Source: Chlorobium sp.
GTDB taxonomy: Bacteria; Bacteroidota; Chlorobiia; Chlorobiales; Chlorobiaceae
NCBI GenBank assembly: GCA_028280025.1
Contig: JANQMO010000003.1
Location: 1 to 60,990 of the forward strand
DNA length: 60,990 nt
Direction of reading: 5' to 3'
Each line of letters opens with the position of its first letter. Position 1 is the first letter of the stretch. The translations under genes and the position numbers were made by a program. The notes beneath the pieces are model-generated. The model worked only from the letters and a program-made list of their open reading frames with translations, made no database searches and had not been told where the DNA came from. Positions 58,804-60,990 of this stretch are shown here, in pieces.

Positions 58804-60618
58804 TCAGGTAACATCCAGGATAGAATGATAGCTCGAGATCAGATGTTCCAAAGAAGTTTCTATCGTTGCATCAAAATTATGTTCACCCTCGTACAGTTCA
58901 ACCTGGCGACAATGAGCGTCTATTAACCTGACAAGATCTGAAGACATGGTTCCGGGAATCAATGCGAGGTCAAATCTGTCCAAAGGCAGACCGTACCGAC
59001 TGATATCATCTGCGCTGCTACCCACCACGATCGCCTGACATAATGGGTCAGCAATCAGCGAGTTCACTCGATCTTGTAAAGTATCAGTTGATTTACCCCG
59101 TTTATGCTCATTGAGCAAGGTTGACGACGGGTTCGCCTGGCCGACACTGAGGCCGGCAGAACTCATGCCAGCTGCCACAAGCTTGGATATTTCAGGCGAT
59201 GCGTCGATGAGCAGTACGGAAGGGATCCTGCCATTGCTGTCTGGAGGAAACATTCTCATCAATACGATCTCGGCATCCTTTAAAGTGGTGAATCCAGGGG
59301 TCTGATTGACCTCAATGATCGCACAAGGAACGTCTCGCCAGGATTGGGCAATATCTTCGGTGATAAAATCAATGCCCATGGCATTCATTCGAAAGGCCCG
59401 AGCCAAAGTCTCAGCCATCTCACGAATCTCGGGATGGATCTGTTCGGCAAAATATTCTATTGTTCCACCTTGCGAATGGTTTGATACACTTCTCAATTGA
59501 ATCTCTTCCCCCTGTGCAGGACAGTAATCATAACTCAACCCCTTTTTTGCCAGCAGCCCCTCCATTGCAGCATCCATCAGGATGGGCTTATTTTTATCGT
59601 CCCTCTGTCGGCACTGGTTTTCCTGCTCGATCAGGCCTGCAACAGAATGCACGCCATCGCCAATGACCCGAGCCGGATACAAAATCATTACCCAAACCAG
59701 TTTCCCGCCAAAAACTGCTAACCTGTGATGAGTACCATTTACATGGCGTTCAACAACTACACCTCTGGCCGATTGCCTCATGGCCAGCTTAAAAGCATTA
59801 ACCAACTCAGACTGACTGTCTATGGCCGCTGTCACCCCATCACCCCGTGCCCCGTTAATTGGTTTAACCACTACCGGATAGCCAATTTGAGCGGCTATTC
59901 TGACTGCACTGTCGACACTGTTTGCTGCTCCATGCACAACACTGGGAAAGCCAAGCTTTTTGATGAATTCGCTGGCATGGACTTTATTATGACAGAGTCT
60001 TTCTCCGGTCACCGAATCATGCTCATTTGCCCCGAAAAAATTGTGTCTACCCAAGATTCCTTGCCCATACTGCCATACTTCGCTGCCAGGCGATGTTGAG
60101 TAGACTGGAACACCCCTGGATAGGGCGGCATTCATCAACAACTGACTTTTCTTACTGGGAGATAATCGATCTATGCGTTTACGAATCTCCGCTATATGAT
60201 CGGGGCGCAGCCTGTCGATATTCGAGTCCCCTTCGATAATCGACGAAAAAATCACGCTGGCCAGGTCCAGAGCTAAACGCAGCACCTGGCTCGCTGCAGC
60301 GACATAGATATAGCGAACGATCACCCATGACCGGGCACTATTTTCCTCGTACCCATGTGCAATGAACTCTTGGTTTTTAAACGCCGTTGGCTGATATAGA
60401 TATGACACGATCATTGTGCATAAATCGACGAAAGACACTTCTCTATCAAGCGTTTCATCTACCAAAAGGCTTCCTTCAATGCCGCTCATTTTGCGCCAGT
60501 GCTTGTCTATGGCGTCAACTGAAAGGCGTGTGTGGAATGGAGCTTCAAACTCAATGAGAACACCAGCAAAGCCTGCGTACGTGTTGGGACCATGAAAAAC
60601 CTGCTTCTTAAAATTCAT
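58804..60618 (-). CDS. Cyanophycin-synthetase-like ATP-grasp ligase 3
   Basis: A 604-residue third paralog on the opposite strand, facing ligase 2. It keeps the CphA N-domain motif KKQVFHGPNTYAGFAG. The ATP-grasp pieces are WQYGQGILGRH, YPVVVKPINGARGDGVTAA, VERHVNGTHHRLAVF, VIGDGVHSV and AIIEVNQTPGFTT. A C-terminal remnant follows (IPSVLLIDASPEISKLVAAGM), again without GKT. Similar lengths and the same truncation in all three suggest a family in its own right. It is probably expressed from its own promoter near 60620-60895. Confidence 0.83.
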   Translation of the reverse strand: MNFKKQVFHGPNTYAGFAGVLIEFEAPFHTRLSVDAIDKHWRKMSGIEGSLLVDETLDREVSFVDLCTMIVSYLYQPTAFKNQEFIAHGYEENSARSWVIVRYIYVAAASQVLRLALDLASVIFSSIIEGDSNIDRLRPDHIAEIRKRIDRLSPSKKSQLLMNAALSRGVPVYSTSPGSEVWQYGQGILGRHNFFGANEHDSVTGERLCHNKVHASEFIKKLGFPSVVHGAANSVDSAVRIAAQIGYPVVVKPINGARGDGVTAAIDSQSELVNAFKLAMRQSARGVVVERHVNGTHHRLAVFGGKLVWVMILYPARVIGDGVHSVAGLIEQENQCRQRDDKNKPILMDAAMEGLLAKKGLSYDYCPAQGEEIQLRSVSNHSQGGTIEYFAEQIHPEIREMAETLARAFRMNAMGIDFITEDIAQSWRDVPCAIIEVNQTPGFTTLKDAEIVLMRMFPPDSNGRIPSVLLIDASPEISKLVAAGMSSAGLSVGQANPSSTLLNEHKRGKSTDTLQDRVNSLIADPLCQAIVVGSSADDISRYGLPLDRFDLALIPGTMSSDLVRLIDAHCRQVELYEGEHNFDATIETSLEHLISSYHSILDVT

Positions 60619-60894
60619 AAGATCGAAATAAATTGGTTCCTGAATCCGCGACTTTCACCGTACCTGCCCGACATAAGCGCACTATTCCTCACAATCTAAC
60701 AATGTGTCTTGGAAAGACATGCCTGCACGGGAAAAGAGTTAACAGATGTTGCACATGTCTGAATGCTTTTCGTTTCGTCTCTGGTGTCACCATTTTTTGA
60801 GGAAAAAAGTTGAATATTTTGTACAGGGCTTCGTAGCGGCGCATGCTGGTGAACAAACAGGCTCGCAAAGATCACGATCAACCATACTTTTATA

Positions 60895-60967
60895 ATCGCG
60901 GTAGGAACGAAAGTCACCTTTCGCCCCCCGCACAGTTCCGGACGAGCGGAATTCCCGCATCCGGCTC
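60895..60967 (-). mobile_element. Group II intron 3' end (domains V and VI), cut by the window edge
   Basis: Read on the minus strand, GAGCCGGATGCGG (60967-60955) begins a domain V-like hairpin, closed by CCGCTCGTCCGGAAC. A domain VI-like stem follows: GCGG pairs with CCGC around GCGAAAG/CTTTCGT, with an unpaired A in CCTACCGC as candidate branch point, and the end CGCGAT fits the AY rule. GAAC replaces the usual GTTC at the domain V base, so the copy may be degenerate. The rest of the intron would lie beyond 60990. Confidence 0.55.
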
Positions 60968-60990
60968 CTAACTTGAGTATTTGACGCAAA

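Noticed and set aside
50619..60618. Cyanophycin synthetase genes
   Set aside because: All three lack the Mur-ligase P-loop and most of that domain, so they cannot make cyanophycin as CphA does.
60696..60989. 97-codon minus-strand frame at the right edge
   Set aside because: It reads across the intron domain V/VI structure and has no protein family features.
1..60990. tRNA, rRNA or CRISPR
   Set aside because: Looked for T-loop-like GTTCGAATC strings, conserved rRNA segments and regularly spaced repeats; none seen by eye.

Overview
The window looks like chromosome of a green sulfur bacterium (Chlorobiaceae, Prosthecochloris/Chlorobium type). It holds two chlorosome envelope protein genes (CsmB/CsmF family at 23.0 kb, CsmC/CsmD family at 28.1 kb). 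It also holds bacteriochlorophyll c/d/e genes: a BchF/BchV hydratase divergent from a BchQ-like radical SAM methyltransferase. Further support comes from an ArsA-type ATPase with an HSP20-like tail and a fumarate reductase/succinate dehydrogenase whose third subunit is an HdrB-like cysteine-rich protein. These calls rest on reading the proteins; no database search was run. I found no rRNA, tRNA or CRISPR array.

Layout. 0-10.4 kb is mostly housekeeping on the minus strand: an AhpD-like protein, ribH, gmhA, a tandem universal stress protein, a K+ channel, hemE, the sdh/frd genes and a CBS protein. 10.6-13.0 kb is a small accessory island (DUF4143 ATPase with a palindromic promoter region, HigBA toxin-antitoxin), edged by degenerate CTGCC(G/A)ACTG repeats. 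13.0-19.25 kb is an efflux operon: a DUF156 regulator with a CsoR-type operator, TolC, a very short adaptor-like lipoprotein, an RND pump, a PII-like protein and a metallo-beta-lactamase-fold hydrolase. 20-28.5 kb combines antenna genes with a peptidoglycan-sugar salvage set (AmgK-like kinase, MurU-like nucleotidyltransferase, NamZ-like glycosidase, SSS symporter). 28.6-31.7 kb carries a radical SAM / methyltransferase / DUF5714 pair that looks like one gene split by a frameshift. 31.7-37.8 kb is mixed: NAD(P)-binding protein, DMT exporter, duplicated pentapeptide-repeat protein, ArsA, RlpA.

38-48.9 kb is a tightly overlapped minus-strand set encoding a dedicated type II fatty-acid-like assembly line: holo-ACP synthase, dehydratase, short Cys-less ketosynthase, ACP, ketosynthase, ketoreductase, FabL-like enoyl reductase and KAS III-like enzyme. 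It is interleaved with an export path: MacB/LolD-type ATPase, FtsX-fold permease, LolA-like carrier and outer-membrane barrel. The layout suggests synthesis and outer-membrane delivery of a special lipid or polyketide-like acyl product.

49-60.6 kb is a second accessory cluster and the best candidate for an undescribed system. Three divergent cyanophycin-synthetase-like ATP-grasp ligases keep the N-terminal and ATP-grasp regions of CphA, but have only a short remnant of the Mur-ligase domain with no P-loop. They sit with a radical SAM/SPASM protein, two glycosyltransferases, a nucleoside-phosphorylase-like protein, an SDR and a sulfotransferase. I infer a sulfated, glycosylated peptide- or amide-type product, structure unknown. 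At the extreme right edge the minus strand carries what looks like the 3' end (domains V and VI) of a group II intron whose body lies outside the window.
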